DNA of 64,000 nucleotides from Mycobacterium sp. SM1 (GTDB lineage: Bacteria > Actinomycetota > Actinomycetes > Mycobacteriales > Mycobacteriaceae): NCBI RefSeq assembly GCF_018361265.1, contig NZ_JAFLNH010000001.1:1364001-1428000 (forward strand), in the 5' to 3' direction. Of the stretch, positions 44,453 through 53,284 are shown one piece after another. The translations under genes were made by a program, and so were the position numbers. Under the pieces are notes generated by a model. The model saw only the letters and a program-made list of their open reading frames with translations, was not told the origin of the DNA and made no database searches. Within the stretch, counting starts at the first letter, position 1, and every line of letters starts with the position of its first letter.

Positions 44453-45703
44453 CGGTTCTAAAAGCTCGACGCCCACGAACGGGATCAGCGCGTCGGGAAC
44501 GCGCACGCTGCCGTCGGGACGCTGATGGTTCTCCAGGATCGCAACCAGCCAGCGGGTGGTGGCCAATGTGCCGTTCAGTGTCGCGGCGATCTGCGGCCTT
44601 CCGCCGGCGTCCCGGTAGCGGGTGGCCAGCCGCCGCGCCTGAAACGTCGTGCAATTCGACGTCGACGTCAACTCCCGATAGGTGCCCTGCGACGGCAGCC
44701 ATGCCTCGCAGTCCAGCTTGCGTGCCGCTGCCGAACCCAGCTCGCCTGCGGCGACGTCGATTACCCGATATGGCACTTCGATGCGGGCCAGCATCTCCTG
44801 CTGCCAGCCCAGCAGCCGTTGGTGCTCGGCTTCGGCGACATCTGGCGTGCAGTACACGAACGCCTCCACCTTATCGAACTGGTGTACCCGGATTATCCCG
44901 CGGGTATCTTTGCCATAGCTGCCGGCCTCCCGACGAAAACACGATGACCAGCCCACGTAGCGCAACGGCCCGCCGGAAAGATCGAGGATCTCGTCGGCAT
45001 GGTAACCAGCCAGCGGCACCTCGGAGGTGCCCACCAGGTAAAGGTCGTCGGCTGCCACGCGATACACCTCCTCGGCGTGTGCGCCCAGAAACCCGGTTCC
45101 CGACATCACCTCCGGGCGCACCAGCACCGGCGGGATCATCGGGATGAAGCCGTTCTCGACGGCCAGCCGCATCGCGAGCTGCAACAGCCCCAGCTGCAAC
45201 AGCGCGCCCCGGCCGGTCAGGAAGTAAAACCGCGAGCCGGACACCTTGGCCCCGCGCTGCATGTCGATAAGGCCCAGGGTCTCCCCGAGCTCGACATGAT
45301 CGCGGGGGTTGGCGAACTCGCCCGGTTCCCCGACGACGTCGAGAACCTTGTAGTCGTCTTCCCCTCCCGCGGGCACCCCCTTGAGCACGACGTTGGAGAT
45401 CGCCAGGTGCGCGGCCGTGAAAGCCGCCTCGGCGGCCACCAGCTCGGCCTCGGCGACCTTGACCTGCTCTGCTAATTCCCTGGCCCGTCGCAGCAGCGCC
45501 GGGCGCTCGCCATCGGATGCGGCGGCGACCTTCTTGCTGGCGGTCTTCTGTTCGGCGCGCAGCGAATCGACGGCCGAAATCGCGGCCCGGCGTGCGGCGT
45601 CGGCCGCTAGCAACTTGTCCACCAGCTGCGGGTCCTCGCCACGGCTGATCTGGGAGCGGCGCACCGCATCAGGGTCTTCACGGAGCAGCTTGAGGTCGAT
45701 CAC
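44441..45703 (-). CDS. serS: Seryl-tRNA synthetase
   Basis: A 420-residue class II aminoacyl-tRNA synthetase. The N-terminal coiled-coil arm (about 30-110) is followed by the catalytic domain with motif 2 [24 protein letters not shown] and motif 3 ending [18 protein letters not shown]. The GTG at 45701-45703 (VIDLKLLRE) is the start; the longer frame to 45769 is unsupported. The final codons (LEPLQT-stop) lie at the right end of the IS607-type element, which overlaps the stop codon by a base or so. The tnpB reading frame overlaps the last 12 bases in antisense. Confidence 0.96.
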   Translation of the reverse strand: MIDLKLLREDPDAVRRSQISRGEDPQLVDKLLAADAARRAAISAVDSLRAEQKTASKKVAAASDGERPALLRRARELAEQVKVAEAELVAAEAAFTAAHLAISNVVLKGVPAGGEDDYKVLDVVGEPGEFANPRDHVELGETLGLIDMQRGAKVSGSRFYFLTGRGALLQLGLLQLAMRLAVENGFIPMIPPVLVRPEVMSGTGFLGAHAEEVYRVAADDLYLVGTSEVPLAGYHADEILDLSGGPLRYVGWSSCFRREAGSYGKDTRGIIRVHQFDKVEAFVYCTPDVAEAEHQRLLGWQQEMLARIEVPYRVIDVAAGELGSAAARKLDCEAWLPSQGTYRELTSTSNCTTFQARRLATRYRDAGGRPQIAATLNGTLATTRWLVAILENHQRPDGSVRVPDALIPFVGVELLEPLQT

Positions 45704-45960
45704 GAGACAGAACCCTACTGTCGCCCGCTGCCAGCGAACGCCCCGGTGGCCGGCGGGCCCGACGGCCACCGCAATCCCTGTGGGGAATCCCCCGCGGGGT
45801 GCGCCTGCATCGCGGCCACCGGTCCCGGCGGCGCCGCCCCGGCGAGCCGCCGTCGACGCAGGTCGCTGCGCCGACCAGGCGGTCGCTCGGCGTCACCCGC
45901 AACGCCGGTCGGCTCGCGCCACACAGCGCGGTTTTCCCGCCGCTTGTCAAGCCTGTCAGA

Positions 45961-47280
45961 ATGGAGCGGATGTCGAACATAGCCGAGCAGGACCCGCTAC
46001 CCGCCGGCCGCGTGGAGGCGCGGTCGACGGCTTTGCGGTGGCTGAGCATCCCGCAGGCGGTGGCGATCAGGCGCACGTTGCTGTTGACCGCGTTGGGCGG
46101 CCTGCTGGTCGCCGGCATGGTTACCGTGACTCCGATCGGCGACCGGGGTCCGGGGCGGCTGGTCGGCTATATGGTCGCCAACCCGGTGCCGAGCACCGGC
46201 GCGAACAGTAACGAGGCCTTCAACCGCGCTACCGCCGGCGACTGCCTGATGTGGCCGCAGAACATGCCGGAGTCCGCCGGCATCGTCGACTGCAAAGACG
46301 AGCACCGCTTCGAGGTCGCCGAATCGATCGATATGCGCACCTTCCCAGGCTCGGAGTATGGGCCCAACGCCGCCCCTCCGTCTGCCGCGCGGATCGAACA
46401 GATCAGCCAGGAGCAGTGCGAGGCGGCCGTGCGCCGCTACCTCGGCTCCCGATTCGACCCCAACAGTAAATTCAGCATCGGCATGGTGTGGTCCGGTGAC
46501 CGCGCCTGGCGCCAGTCGGGAGATCGCCGCGTGCTGTGCGGCCTGCAGTTGCAGGGCCCTAACAATCAGCAGGTCGCCTTCAAGGGCAAGGTCGCCGACG
46601 TCGACCAGTCCAAGGTCTGGCCGGCCGGCACCTGCCTGGGCATCGACCCTGCCACCAACCAGCCGACCGACGTCCCGGCCGACTGCGCAGGACCGCATGC
46701 CATGGAAGTCACGGGCAGTGTGAACCTCGCTGAGAAATTTCCCGGTGGCCCGCCCCCCGAACCCGAGCAAGACGCAGTCATCAAAGAGGCCTGCACCCGG
46801 CTGACGGACGCCTACCTGGCACCGGTCCAATTACGCACCACCACCCTGACGCTGATTTACAACACCATCTCACCGCCCAGCTGGTCGGCGGGTAGCCGTG
46901 AAGTCACCTGCAGCATCGGGGCGACGCTGGGCAACGGTGGCTGGGCCACGTTGGCGAACAGCGCAAAGGGTCCGCTGCTGATCAACGGCCAGCCACCCAT
47001 CCCGCCGCCGGAGATCCCGATGGAGCGGCTTAACCCGCCACCGCTTCCGGTGCCCGTCAACCAAGGCAACGCCGCGTCGCCGACCGGCCAGCGCCCGGGT
47101 AACCAGCACCTTCGTGGGCAGCCGGCGGTGCCGGTTCCGCAACCTCCGGCGCAACCCGCTCCCGGGGCGCCATCACCTGGAGCCGAGGTGCCGGCGCAGC
47201 CGGGCGTGGAGGCGCCACCACCGCCTCCCGAGCCTTCCGCGCCGCCGGCCGAGCCCCCTGCGCCGTCGCCGGGGGCGTAG
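45961..47280 (+). CDS. Septum-formation family membrane protein (Rv3835 type)
   Basis: A ~440-residue protein. The N-terminal cytoplasmic stretch is followed by one membrane segment (RTLLLTALGGLLVAGMVTVT, about residues 38-57). The extracytoplasmic part has two related Cys-containing units: GDCLMWPQNMPESAGIVDCKDEHRFEV and GTCLGIDP-PADCAGPHAMEVTG. That pattern fits the Septum_form family. The C-terminus is a Pro-rich tail. I chose the ATG at 45961; the ATG at 45970 is an alternative, and the open frame from 45799 lacks a start signal. It overlaps no neighbour and is divergent from serS, with the next gene following at 4 bp. Confidence 0.88.
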   Translation: MERMSNIAEQDPLPAGRVEARSTALRWLSIPQAVAIRRTLLLTALGGLLVAGMVTVTPIGDRGPGRLVGYMVANPVPSTGANSNEAFNRATAGDCLMWPQNMPESAGIVDCKDEHRFEVAESIDMRTFPGSEYGPNAAPPSAARIEQISQEQCEAAVRRYLGSRFDPNSKFSIGMVWSGDRAWRQSGDRRVLCGLQLQGPNNQQVAFKGKVADVDQSKVWPAGTCLGIDPATNQPTDVPADCAGPHAMEVTGSVNLAEKFPGGPPPEPEQDAVIKEACTRLTDAYLAPVQLRTTTLTLIYNTISPPSWSAGSREVTCSIGATLGNGGWATLANSAKGPLLINGQPPIPPPEIPMERLNPPPLPVPVNQGNAASPTGQRPGNQHLRGQPAVPVPQPPAQPAPGAPSPGAEVPAQPGVEAPPPPPEPSAPPAEPPAPSPGA

Positions 47281-47284
47281 CACG

Positions 47285-47635
47285 GTGGCCGTGCGGATGG
47301 ACCCGCAACGGTTCGATGAGCTGGTTTCCGGAGCGCTCGACCGTATCCCCCACGAGCTGGCGGCCGTCATGGACAACGTCGTCGTCTTGGTCGCTGACCG
47401 CCACCCCGAGGAGCCCGGTCTGCTCGGGCTCTACGAAGGCGTCGCGCTGACCGAACGTGGCTGCACCTACGCCGGATCGCTGCCGGATACCATCACGATC
47501 TACCGTGAGGCGCTGCTCGAGGCCTGCGACTCTGACGAGGAGTTGGCCGAGCAGGTGGCGATCACGGTGATCCACGAAGTCGCCCATCACTTCGGTATCG
47601 ACGACGATCGGTTGCATGAGTTGGGCTGGGCGTGA
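47285..47635 (+). CDS. Zincin-like mini-metallopeptidase (Rv3836 type)
   Basis: A 116-residue protein of the minimal zinc metallopeptidase family (PF06262 type). The C-terminal motif IHEVAHHFGIDDDRLHELGW carries HExxH plus a downstream Asp and Glu. The N-terminus MDPQRFDELV and LGLYEGVALTER are family hallmarks. The start may be GTG 47285, GTG 47291 or ATG 47297; the first makes the gene lie 4 bp after the septum-formation gene, suggesting co-transcription. The substrate is unknown. Confidence 0.88.
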   Translation: MAVRMDPQRFDELVSGALDRIPHELAAVMDNVVVLVADRHPEEPGLLGLYEGVALTERGCTYAGSLPDTITIYREALLEACDSDEELAEQVAITVIHEVAHHFGIDDDRLHELGWA

Positions 47636-47700
47636 CCCTGCGCCGGCCCAGGCGGGCGTGGCATCCGGGATTTGTCCGGGCCGGGTGCTAAGAACTACCC

Positions 47701-47898
47701 ATGGACACCAGCTGTCGTGACTGCCGGGCCGGCGTGGAGCACTGCCATGGCACGCTGATCCGCCACTTGCTGCGCGACCCGGAGTGCACCGAGGACGGCT
47801 GCGCCGGCCCCCTGCCGACACCACACACCTTCATCATCGACTGTGATGCGGTCGGCTGTGGCTGCGGCGAGCCAACCGCGGCGGCGGTTGGTGCCTGA
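47701..47898 (+). CDS. Small Cys/His-rich protein
   Basis: A 65-residue protein with seven or more cysteines and several histidines (CRDCRAGVEHCHG, ECTEDGCAG, DCDAVGCGCGE), probably binding zinc. The coding pattern is clean and the neighbourhood is otherwise empty, which favours a real gene. The upstream ribosome-binding site is weak. Function unknown. Confidence 0.6.
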   Translation: MDTSCRDCRAGVEHCHGTLIRHLLRDPECTEDGCAGPLPTPHTFIIDCDAVGCGCGEPTAAAVGA

Positions 47899-47945
47899 TT
47901 GGCCGGTCGGCCCATCCGCAGGTCGCCGCGCGGCCCCGGTGCGTG

Positions 47946-47980
47946 ACCGGTCTAAACCGGTCTAAAACGGTCTAGACCGG
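47946..47980 (+). repeat. 10-bp tandem repeat ending in a palindrome
   Basis: ACCGGTCTAA-like units repeat with an exact 10-bp period three and a half times. The last unit forms CGGTCTAGACCG, a perfect 12-bp palindrome at 47968-47979. The array lies between the small Cys-rich gene and gpm2 3' ends, so it could act as a bidirectional terminator or protein-binding array. Confidence 0.7.
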
Positions 47981-47993
47981 AACTCAACCCGCC

Positions 47994-48683
47994 TCAGCCC
48001 ACCGGGTCGGGGTCCGACCGCACGGCGTCCCTGACCGCGGTCACCTCGGGCCGGGCGGGAAACGGTGGTGACAGCTCGCCCCATTGCACGCAACTCCAGC
48101 GCCCACCGGTGACCGGGGCCAGCACGACGGCCTGCGCATTACCGAGGTGCTGATCCAGCACGAAGCGGCCGTCCACACCGGCCAGCGCCGCGGCGGCCAG
48201 CCGGATCGCCGCCCCATGGCTGATGACGACGACATCGCCGGTAAAGTCGGGGTTGTCGAGGTAGCACAGGCGCAACTCGGTGAGCACCGGAAGGTAGCGG
48301 CTCAGCACCTGGGCTCCGGTTTCACCGCCGGGCAGCGACACCTCGAGTTCACCGTGATGCCACCGCCGGTAGACGGCGTGGAACTCGGCGAGAGCCTCCT
48401 CGTCGTTGCGGTTTTCCAGCTCCCCGACTTGGACTTCATGGATGCCGACGACCTCGCGGGCCGGCACACCGAGCTCGGCGCTGATCACCGCCGCGGTCTG
48501 CGCAGCCCGGGCGGTCACCGAATAGGCCAGCAGCGCGGGCCTTCGAGGGTGCCCGCGCGCGAATGCCCGGGCCTGCTCGTGACCCAACGGCGTCAACCCG
48601 GCCCCGGGCGGCACGGTGTCTAACCTCCGCTCGAGGTTGCCGTAGGACTGGGCGTGCCGCAGCAACACCAGCCGCCCGCTCAT
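47994..48683 (-). CDS. gpm2: Histidine phosphatase (phosphoglycerate mutase-like)
   Basis: A 229-residue histidine phosphatase-superfamily protein annotated gpm2 in M. tuberculosis (Rv3837c). The catalytic RHAQSYGN (RHG-like) follows the start. Other catalytic residues are in VTARAAQTA and VVISHGAAIR with the second His. The enzyme may dephosphorylate other substrates rather than act in glycolysis. The ATG at 48683 (MSGRLVLLRH) overlaps the pheA stop by four bases, so the pair is coupled. Confidence 0.9.
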   Translation of the reverse strand: MSGRLVLLRHAQSYGNLERRLDTVPPGAGLTPLGHEQARAFARGHPRRPALLAYSVTARAAQTAAVISAELGVPAREVVGIHEVQVGELENRNDEEALAEFHAVYRRWHHGELEVSLPGGETGAQVLSRYLPVLTELRLCYLDNPDFTGDVVVISHGAAIRLAAAALAGVDGRFVLDQHLGNAQAVVLAPVTGGRWSCVQWGELSPPFPARPEVTAVRDAVRSDPDPVG

Positions 48684-49627
48684 CGCTCGGACCCTGGAGA
48701 CGAGTCGGGCTTTCCCGCACGTAACCGGGCCAGCCAGCGCGATGCCAGATCCGACGATGGCGGCCCCGCCCCGGCTGGCGCCCCCGTCGGCCAGGAGCCC
48801 AGATACCGCACGTCTTCGCAACGGCGGTACAGCGCCTTAAGGGCCTCGGCGACGGCGTCGTCGTCGATGTGACCGACACAGTCCAGGAAGAACATGTAGG
48901 CGCCCAGCCCGGTGCGGGTGGGCCGGGACTCGATCCGGGTCAGGTCGATGCCGCGCATGCCGAACTCGGTGAGCGCACCCAGCAGCGCCCCGGGCACGTT
49001 GTCGATCCGCAGCACCACCGACGTGCGGTCGGCTCCGGTGCGAAGCGGCGGCGGGGCCGGGTGGCCGACCAGGACGAACCGGGTTCGGGCGTTGGGCTCG
49101 TCGACCACGCCGTCGGCGAGCGAGGCCAACCCGAACTGGACGGCGGCCAGTGTTGAGCTCACCGCGGCGTCGACCCGGCCGTCGGCGACCTGCTGTGCGG
49201 CGTCGCCGTTGGAGTTCGCCGGCTGCAGCTCAGCAGCGGGCAGATGCCTGGCCAGCCACTGCCGCACCTGTGCCGCCGCCACCGGGAATGCCGCCACGGT
49301 GCGGACCTCGCCGATGGCTCGGCCGGGTTTGACAACGATGCTGAAAGCCACGTCGAGTGTAATTTCGGCGAACACCTGCAGTGGCGGACCTATGGCCAAG
49401 CTGTCCAGCGTGGGTGCCACCGACCCGTCGATCGAGTTCTCGATCGGCACGCAGGCGAAATCGGCGGTGCCGTTCCGGACGGCGTCGAGGGCGGCCGGGG
49501 TGCTCTCGATCGGCAACGGCCGCAGGGTATCTGGTCGATGTTCGGGAATCAGGCCGGCAGCGGCCATCCGGAGCAGCGCCGCCTCGGTAAATGTCCCTGC
49601 GGGACCGAGATATGCGACGCGGGCCAC
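48680..49627 (-). CDS. pheA: Prephenate dehydratase
   Basis: A 315-residue monofunctional prephenate dehydratase for phenylalanine synthesis, converting prephenate to phenylpyruvate. The N-terminal start is MARVAYLGPAGTFTEAAL and IPIENSIDG-like (VPIENSIDGSV) is the substrate loop. The conserved Thr-Arg-Phe appears in NARTRFVLVG. The C-terminal ACT domain has NVPGALLGALTEFG and the regulatory ESRPTRTGLGAYMFFLD. It is coupled to gpm2 (4-bp overlap) and divergent from the IdeR-boxed gene. Confidence 0.95.
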   Translation of the reverse strand: MARVAYLGPAGTFTEAALLRMAAAGLIPEHRPDTLRPLPIESTPAALDAVRNGTADFACVPIENSIDGSVAPTLDSLAIGPPLQVFAEITLDVAFSIVVKPGRAIGEVRTVAAFPVAAAQVRQWLARHLPAAELQPANSNGDAAQQVADGRVDAAVSSTLAAVQFGLASLADGVVDEPNARTRFVLVGHPAPPPLRTGADRTSVVLRIDNVPGALLGALTEFGMRGIDLTRIESRPTRTGLGAYMFFLDCVGHIDDDAVAEALKALYRRCEDVRYLGSWPTGAPAGAGPPSSDLASRWLARLRAGKPDSSPGSER

Positions 49628-49678
49628 GATTTCAACACTAACTGGCCCGCCCGCTTGTGTCGTCGGGCCCCCGGTATA

Positions 49679-49697
49679 TTAAGTTAGCCTTACCTAA
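49679..49697 (+). promoter_or_regulatory. IdeR iron box
   Basis: The 19 bases read TTAAGTTAGCCTTACCTAA. They match the IdeR consensus TTAGGTTAGGCTAACCTAA (recalled) at all but three positions and keep the dyad. The box lies in the pheA / DUF2470-gene divergent region and ends 15 bp before the latter's TTG start, so it would repress that gene when iron is plentiful. Confidence 0.85.
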
Positions 49698-49712
49698 ACT
49701 AAGGAGGTAGCC

Positions 49713-50495
49713 TTGCCTGCTCGCCGCTGCGCACCGACGACCGCCGAGCGTGTCCGTAGCATCTGCGTCCGCGGCGGCGGCGGGCTGCTCGGCGTGGAGC
49801 GCGACGCTCCGGTGAGCACCCCCATCCATCACATGCTGAGCGACGGATCGCTTGCCGTCGCCGTTCCGGCTGACCGTGCGCCGGCGGCGAATATCGCCTG
49901 CTCCGCCCGCGCGCCGGCGGTGCTGGAGTTGGTCGACTATGCACCGTTGCCCCTGCGTGAGCCGGTGCGCGAGCTGGTATGGATCCGCGGCTATCTTCGA
50001 CGAATCCCGTTGCCCGTGGTGCCCCCAATCGTCGACCTGATCGCCAACGAGAACCCGAACCCGGTGCCGCTGCAGGTGGAGACGCCCACGGGCAGGGGAA
50101 ACGCCACCCATGCACTGCTGTTGCTGACGATCGAATCTCTGGTGGTGACCGATGCCACCGGAGCCGAGTCGGTCGCCGTCGCCGATCTGCTCGCGGCTCG
50201 ACCCGATCCCTTCTGCAGGGTCGAATCGTGCTTGCTCCGGCATCTGGACGCCGCCCATCCAGAGGTGCTCGCGCGCCTGGCCGCCATGCTCCCCAAGTCG
50301 CTCCGGCGCGGACAGGTCCGCCCGCTGGGCCTGGACCGCTACGGTGTGCGGTTGCGCCTCGAGGGTGACGGGGGTGACCGTGACGTGCGGGTGCCGTTTC
50401 GGGAGCCGGTTGATGACCTCAAGGGGCTGAGCCAGGCTATCCGGGTGTTGCTGGGTTGCCCATTCGCAAACGGCCTCCGCGCCCGCCGGGTCTGA
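49713..50495 (+). CDS. DUF2470-domain protein, iron-regulated (Rv3839 type)
   Basis: A 260-residue protein. The start is TTG at 49713, with AAGGAGG five bases upstream. The N-terminal part is a split-barrel-like region, and the C-terminal ~80 residues (FCRVESCLLRHLDAAHPEVL) look like the DUF2470 / heme-binding split barrel that often accompanies haem or iron proteins. The IdeR box upstream indicates iron repression. In M. tuberculosis this gene is followed by Rv3840 and bfrB; here a CPBP protease gene comes next instead. Confidence 0.85.
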   Translation: MPARRCAPTTAERVRSICVRGGGGLLGVERDAPVSTPIHHMLSDGSLAVAVPADRAPAANIACSARAPAVLELVDYAPLPLREPVRELVWIRGYLRRIPLPVVPPIVDLIANENPNPVPLQVETPTGRGNATHALLLLTIESLVVTDATGAESVAVADLLAARPDPFCRVESCLLRHLDAAHPEVLARLAAMLPKSLRRGQVRPLGLDRYGVRLRLEGDGGDRDVRVPFREPVDDLKGLSQAIRVLLGCPFANGLRARRV

Positions 50496-50526
50496 GCATC
50501 GGCCGGCGGGCGGTTACCGTGTCGGG

Positions 50527-51291
50527 GTGACCGCGCCGCCTGACCCCAATTGGGTGCCGCGACGCGCGCTGGGCATCGAGGTCGCGGTGGTGCTCGGCGT
50601 CACGTTCGGCGTCAACGCCCTCACCGCAGTCTTGCAATTGACCGACGCGGTCTGGCGTAACCTCAGCGCGCAGCGGATCCCGCTCAACCCGCGGCTGTCG
50701 TATTTCGCCCCGATCGACCTGGGTCTGAACCTCGCGTACATCGCGCGACTGACCGCCTGGGGCGGGCTCGGTCTGTACCTGTTGTGGCGCAGCGGAATAG
50801 GTCCCGCGCGCATCGGGCTGGGGCGGTTTCGCTGGCGCCCGGACCTGATCGGCGGCATCGGGCTGGCAGCGGTCGTCGGCCTGCCCGGCCTGGGACTTTA
50901 TCGTGCGGCACGGATGCTGGGTGTCAACGCCACCGTCATCCCGGCCGGCCTCGGCGACACCTGGTGGCGGATCCCGGTATTGGTTGCGACCGCGTTCGCT
51001 AACGGCTGGGCAGAAGAGATCGTCGTTGTGGGCTATCTGCTCACCCGCTTGCGCCAGCTCGGCGCCGGCCCCGCCGCCGCCCTGGGATGCTCCAGCCTGT
51101 TGCGCGGCACCTACCATGCGTACCAGGGCTTCGGTGCCTGGCTTGGCAATGCCGCGATGGGTCTGCTGTTCGGCTACGTGTGGCACCGCACCGGGCGGCT
51201 GTGGCCGCTGGTGATCGCCCATGGGGTCATCGACACCGTGGCGTTTGTCGGTTATGCGCTGCTGGGCGGGCGTGTCGCCGGGCTGCGCTGA
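50527..51291 (+). CDS. CPBP-family intramembrane protease
   Basis: A 254-residue polytopic membrane protein of the CAAX/bacteriocin-processing type. AEEIVVVGYLLTRL carries the Glu pair of motif 1, LRGTYHAYQG carries the second-motif His, and IAHGVIDTVAF carries the third His followed by Asp. About six helices are visible. The GTG at 50527 is the start. It lies 31 bp after the iron-regulated gene and may be co-transcribed. It occupies the place of bfrB in M. tuberculosis. Confidence 0.88.
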   Translation: MTAPPDPNWVPRRALGIEVAVVLGVTFGVNALTAVLQLTDAVWRNLSAQRIPLNPRLSYFAPIDLGLNLAYIARLTAWGGLGLYLLWRSGIGPARIGLGRFRWRPDLIGGIGLAAVVGLPGLGLYRAARMLGVNATVIPAGLGDTWWRIPVLVATAFANGWAEEIVVVGYLLTRLRQLGAGPAAALGCSSLLRGTYHAYQGFGAWLGNAAMGLLFGYVWHRTGRLWPLVIAHGVIDTVAFVGYALLGGRVAGLR

Positions 51292-51432
51292 GCGGGCGTC
51301 GGCTCACCAGTGGGCCAGCGCGCCGGGAAAGCGAGACCCAGCTGGGTCCGGCGATCGATTTCCGTGAGCACGGCCCCGCTAGCGGCTAACCGCGATTCCC
51401 GGGCCCGACGTTGGCGCCGAGTCGTTCTCGCG

Positions 51433-52254
51433 CTAGTCGCCGCTACCGATCGGACTTCGCTGCAGCCAGTCCTTGGCGCGCCGAGGGTGGTGCGTAGCCA
51501 GCCACGCCACGCCGACGTCACGGCAAAAGGTGACGTCGTCGAACTCGTCGACGTTCCAGCAGTACAGCGCCCGTCCTCGGGCGGCGGCCCGATCCGCAAG
51601 GTCGGGGTACTCGCGCAATGTTGTGATCGGCAGGCCCACCGCGGTGGCGCCGACCGCCGTGGGCGCCCCGCTGACCAGGTACCGGGCCATCCTGCCGAGC
51701 AGCACCGTGGGTAGCAGCGGCGCCGCCCGGCGCACCCGCCACACTGCCGCCGCCGAAAACGACATCACCACGGCCCGGGAATGGTCGGCCGAGGCCGGCG
51801 CGGCGATACCGAACCGATGCAGCAGTGCCAGCACCTTGCTTTCCACCAGCGCGCCATACCGGACCGGATGCTTGGTTTCGATAAAGATTTTCACGGGCCG
51901 CCGCCAGTCCAAAACGAGCGCAACCAGAGCGTCCAACGTCAACAGGCCGGTATCACCATGGGTGCCATCCGGACGCCAACTGGCATGCCAGGCCCCGTAC
52001 TCCAGCTCACGCAACTGCGCCAACGTCATGGTGCTGACCAAGCCCATTCCGGACGACGTTCGGTCCAGGCGCCGGTCATGCACGCACACCAAATGGCCAT
52101 CGCGGGTCAGCCGCACGTCGCACTCCACGCCGTCGGCGCCCTCTTTCAGCGCAAGGTCATACGCGGCAAGGGTGTGTTCCGGCCGATCGGCCGAGGCGCC
52201 ACGATGAGCGACCACAAAAGGATGCTCGGCCAACACCCTACCGGCCGCCTCCAT
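51433..52254 (-). CDS. glpQ1: Glycerophosphodiester phosphodiesterase
   Basis: A 273-residue GDPD-family enzyme that cleaves glycerophosphodiesters to glycerol-3-phosphate and an alcohol. The N-terminal catalytic block VAHRGASADRPEHT is followed by GADGVECDVRLTRDG and VCVHDRRLDRTSSG, giving the His-Glu-Asp-His set. Length matches the family. The ATG at 52254 lies 7 bp from the upstream DUF4328 gene stop, indicating an operon. Confidence 0.92.
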   Translation of the reverse strand: MEAAGRVLAEHPFVVAHRGASADRPEHTLAAYDLALKEGADGVECDVRLTRDGHLVCVHDRRLDRTSSGMGLVSTMTLAQLRELEYGAWHASWRPDGTHGDTGLLTLDALVALVLDWRRPVKIFIETKHPVRYGALVESKVLALLHRFGIAAPASADHSRAVVMSFSAAAVWRVRRAAPLLPTVLLGRMARYLVSGAPTAVGATAVGLPITTLREYPDLADRAAARGRALYCWNVDEFDDVTFCRDVGVAWLATHHPRRAKDWLQRSPIGSGD

Positions 52255-52261
52255 ATCGCTA

Positions 52262-53284
52262 TTATGCCGCCGGCTCCTGGCCCGCCGGCTCCCCGGCGGC
52301 GATCCGCGCCGGCACCCGATCCCCGGGGACCACGACCCAGCGATGGCTGGGCCGTTCGACGGGTTTGCGCTCGAAACCCTCGAACACCTTGCCGGCAGCG
52401 GCCACGACGGCAGCCGCCAGCAGGTAGGCGAGCGCCGTCGTCACGGTATTGTTCCCAATACCCTGAGCGGTTCGAGTCGGGCTGGTGGCGGTCGCGACAA
52501 TCGATATCACCGCGCTGAGAACCCACCCGATCCACCACACCAGAATCGGCTTTCGCAACCGGCCGTAGTGCCCTTCCAAGGTTGCCAGCTCGATGACGTA
52601 CACCGGCGCCCACAGCAAATTCGCCGGCGGCACCATGCAACCCGCCCACAGCGCCCAGGGGGGACGCGGTTCCGGGCGGCCGTAATGCGCGAACGTCGTC
52701 GCGCGCCGCGCGATCAGCCATCGGGTGAGCACCACGGCGCAGGTGATCACCGCCGCGACGGCCGCCAGGCCGCCAAGCACACCCAGCCAGACCGCAATCG
52801 TGGCGACCAGCGGATTCAGCAATGTGTCGCGGTTGATGATCAGCAACACGTAGCGCACCAGGTAAACCAGGGCCGCGACGACGAGCGCCAATTCGGTGAT
52901 GAGCAAGGTGGTGCGCACCGTGGCCGCCGCCGGGGCCCGCGGCGCCGACGGTGCTTGCCCGCCCACCGACTGAGCGGCCCGGTCGGCCAAGCCCCAGCGC
53001 GGCATGACGGTGTAGCGCGGAGTGGGTCCACGGGGCCGCCGCCGCGGGCGGAGCGGCGGCGGCGGGCCAGGCCGTACCGCTATCCATCGGTAACCCGGCG
53101 GCAGCCGCGGCGGCGAGGCATCGCGCGCCGGGGGCGCCGGCATCTGGGCACCCACCGGTGTCCCCCACCGGGGGTCGGTTGCCGGCAACGGGGCTAACAG
53201 AGCACCGCGGCAGCGGGGACACCAGGCGCGCGGGCGCTCGTGCACATTCCACCGCGTGCCACACCGGGAGCACACCTGCACCAC
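52262..53284 (-). CDS. DUF4328 membrane protein with N-terminal zinc ribbon (Rv3843c type)
   Basis: A ~341-residue protein. A zinc ribbon (CSRCGTRWNVHERPRAWCPRC) opens the protein, a Pro/Arg-rich linker runs to residue ~110, and about six membrane segments follow in a DUF4328-like domain. The C-terminal tail PVERPSHRWVVVPGDRVPAR is conserved in mycobacteria. I placed the start at the GTG 53284 (GTG 53281 is possible) because the ribbon begins at once. The longer frame to 53335 only adds basic residues. It is upstream of glpQ1 on the same strand. Confidence 0.8.
   Translation of the reverse strand: MVQVCSRCGTRWNVHERPRAWCPRCRGALLAPLPATDPRWGTPVGAQMPAPPARDASPPRLPPGYRWIAVRPGPPPPLRPRRRPRGPTPRYTVMPRWGLADRAAQSVGGQAPSAPRAPAAATVRTTLLITELALVVAALVYLVRYVLLIINRDTLLNPLVATIAVWLGVLGGLAAVAAVITCAVVLTRWLIARRATTFAHYGRPEPRPPWALWAGCMVPPANLLWAPVYVIELATLEGHYGRLRKPILVWWIGWVLSAVISIVATATSPTRTAQGIGNNTVTTALAYLLAAAVVAAAGKVFEGFERKPVERPSHRWVVVPGDRVPARIAAGEPAGQEPAA

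Noticed and set aside
45799..45960. Upstream extension of the septum-formation gene
   Set aside because: It adds Arg/Pro-rich sequence without a ribosome-binding site; the ATG at 45961 is better placed before the membrane segment.
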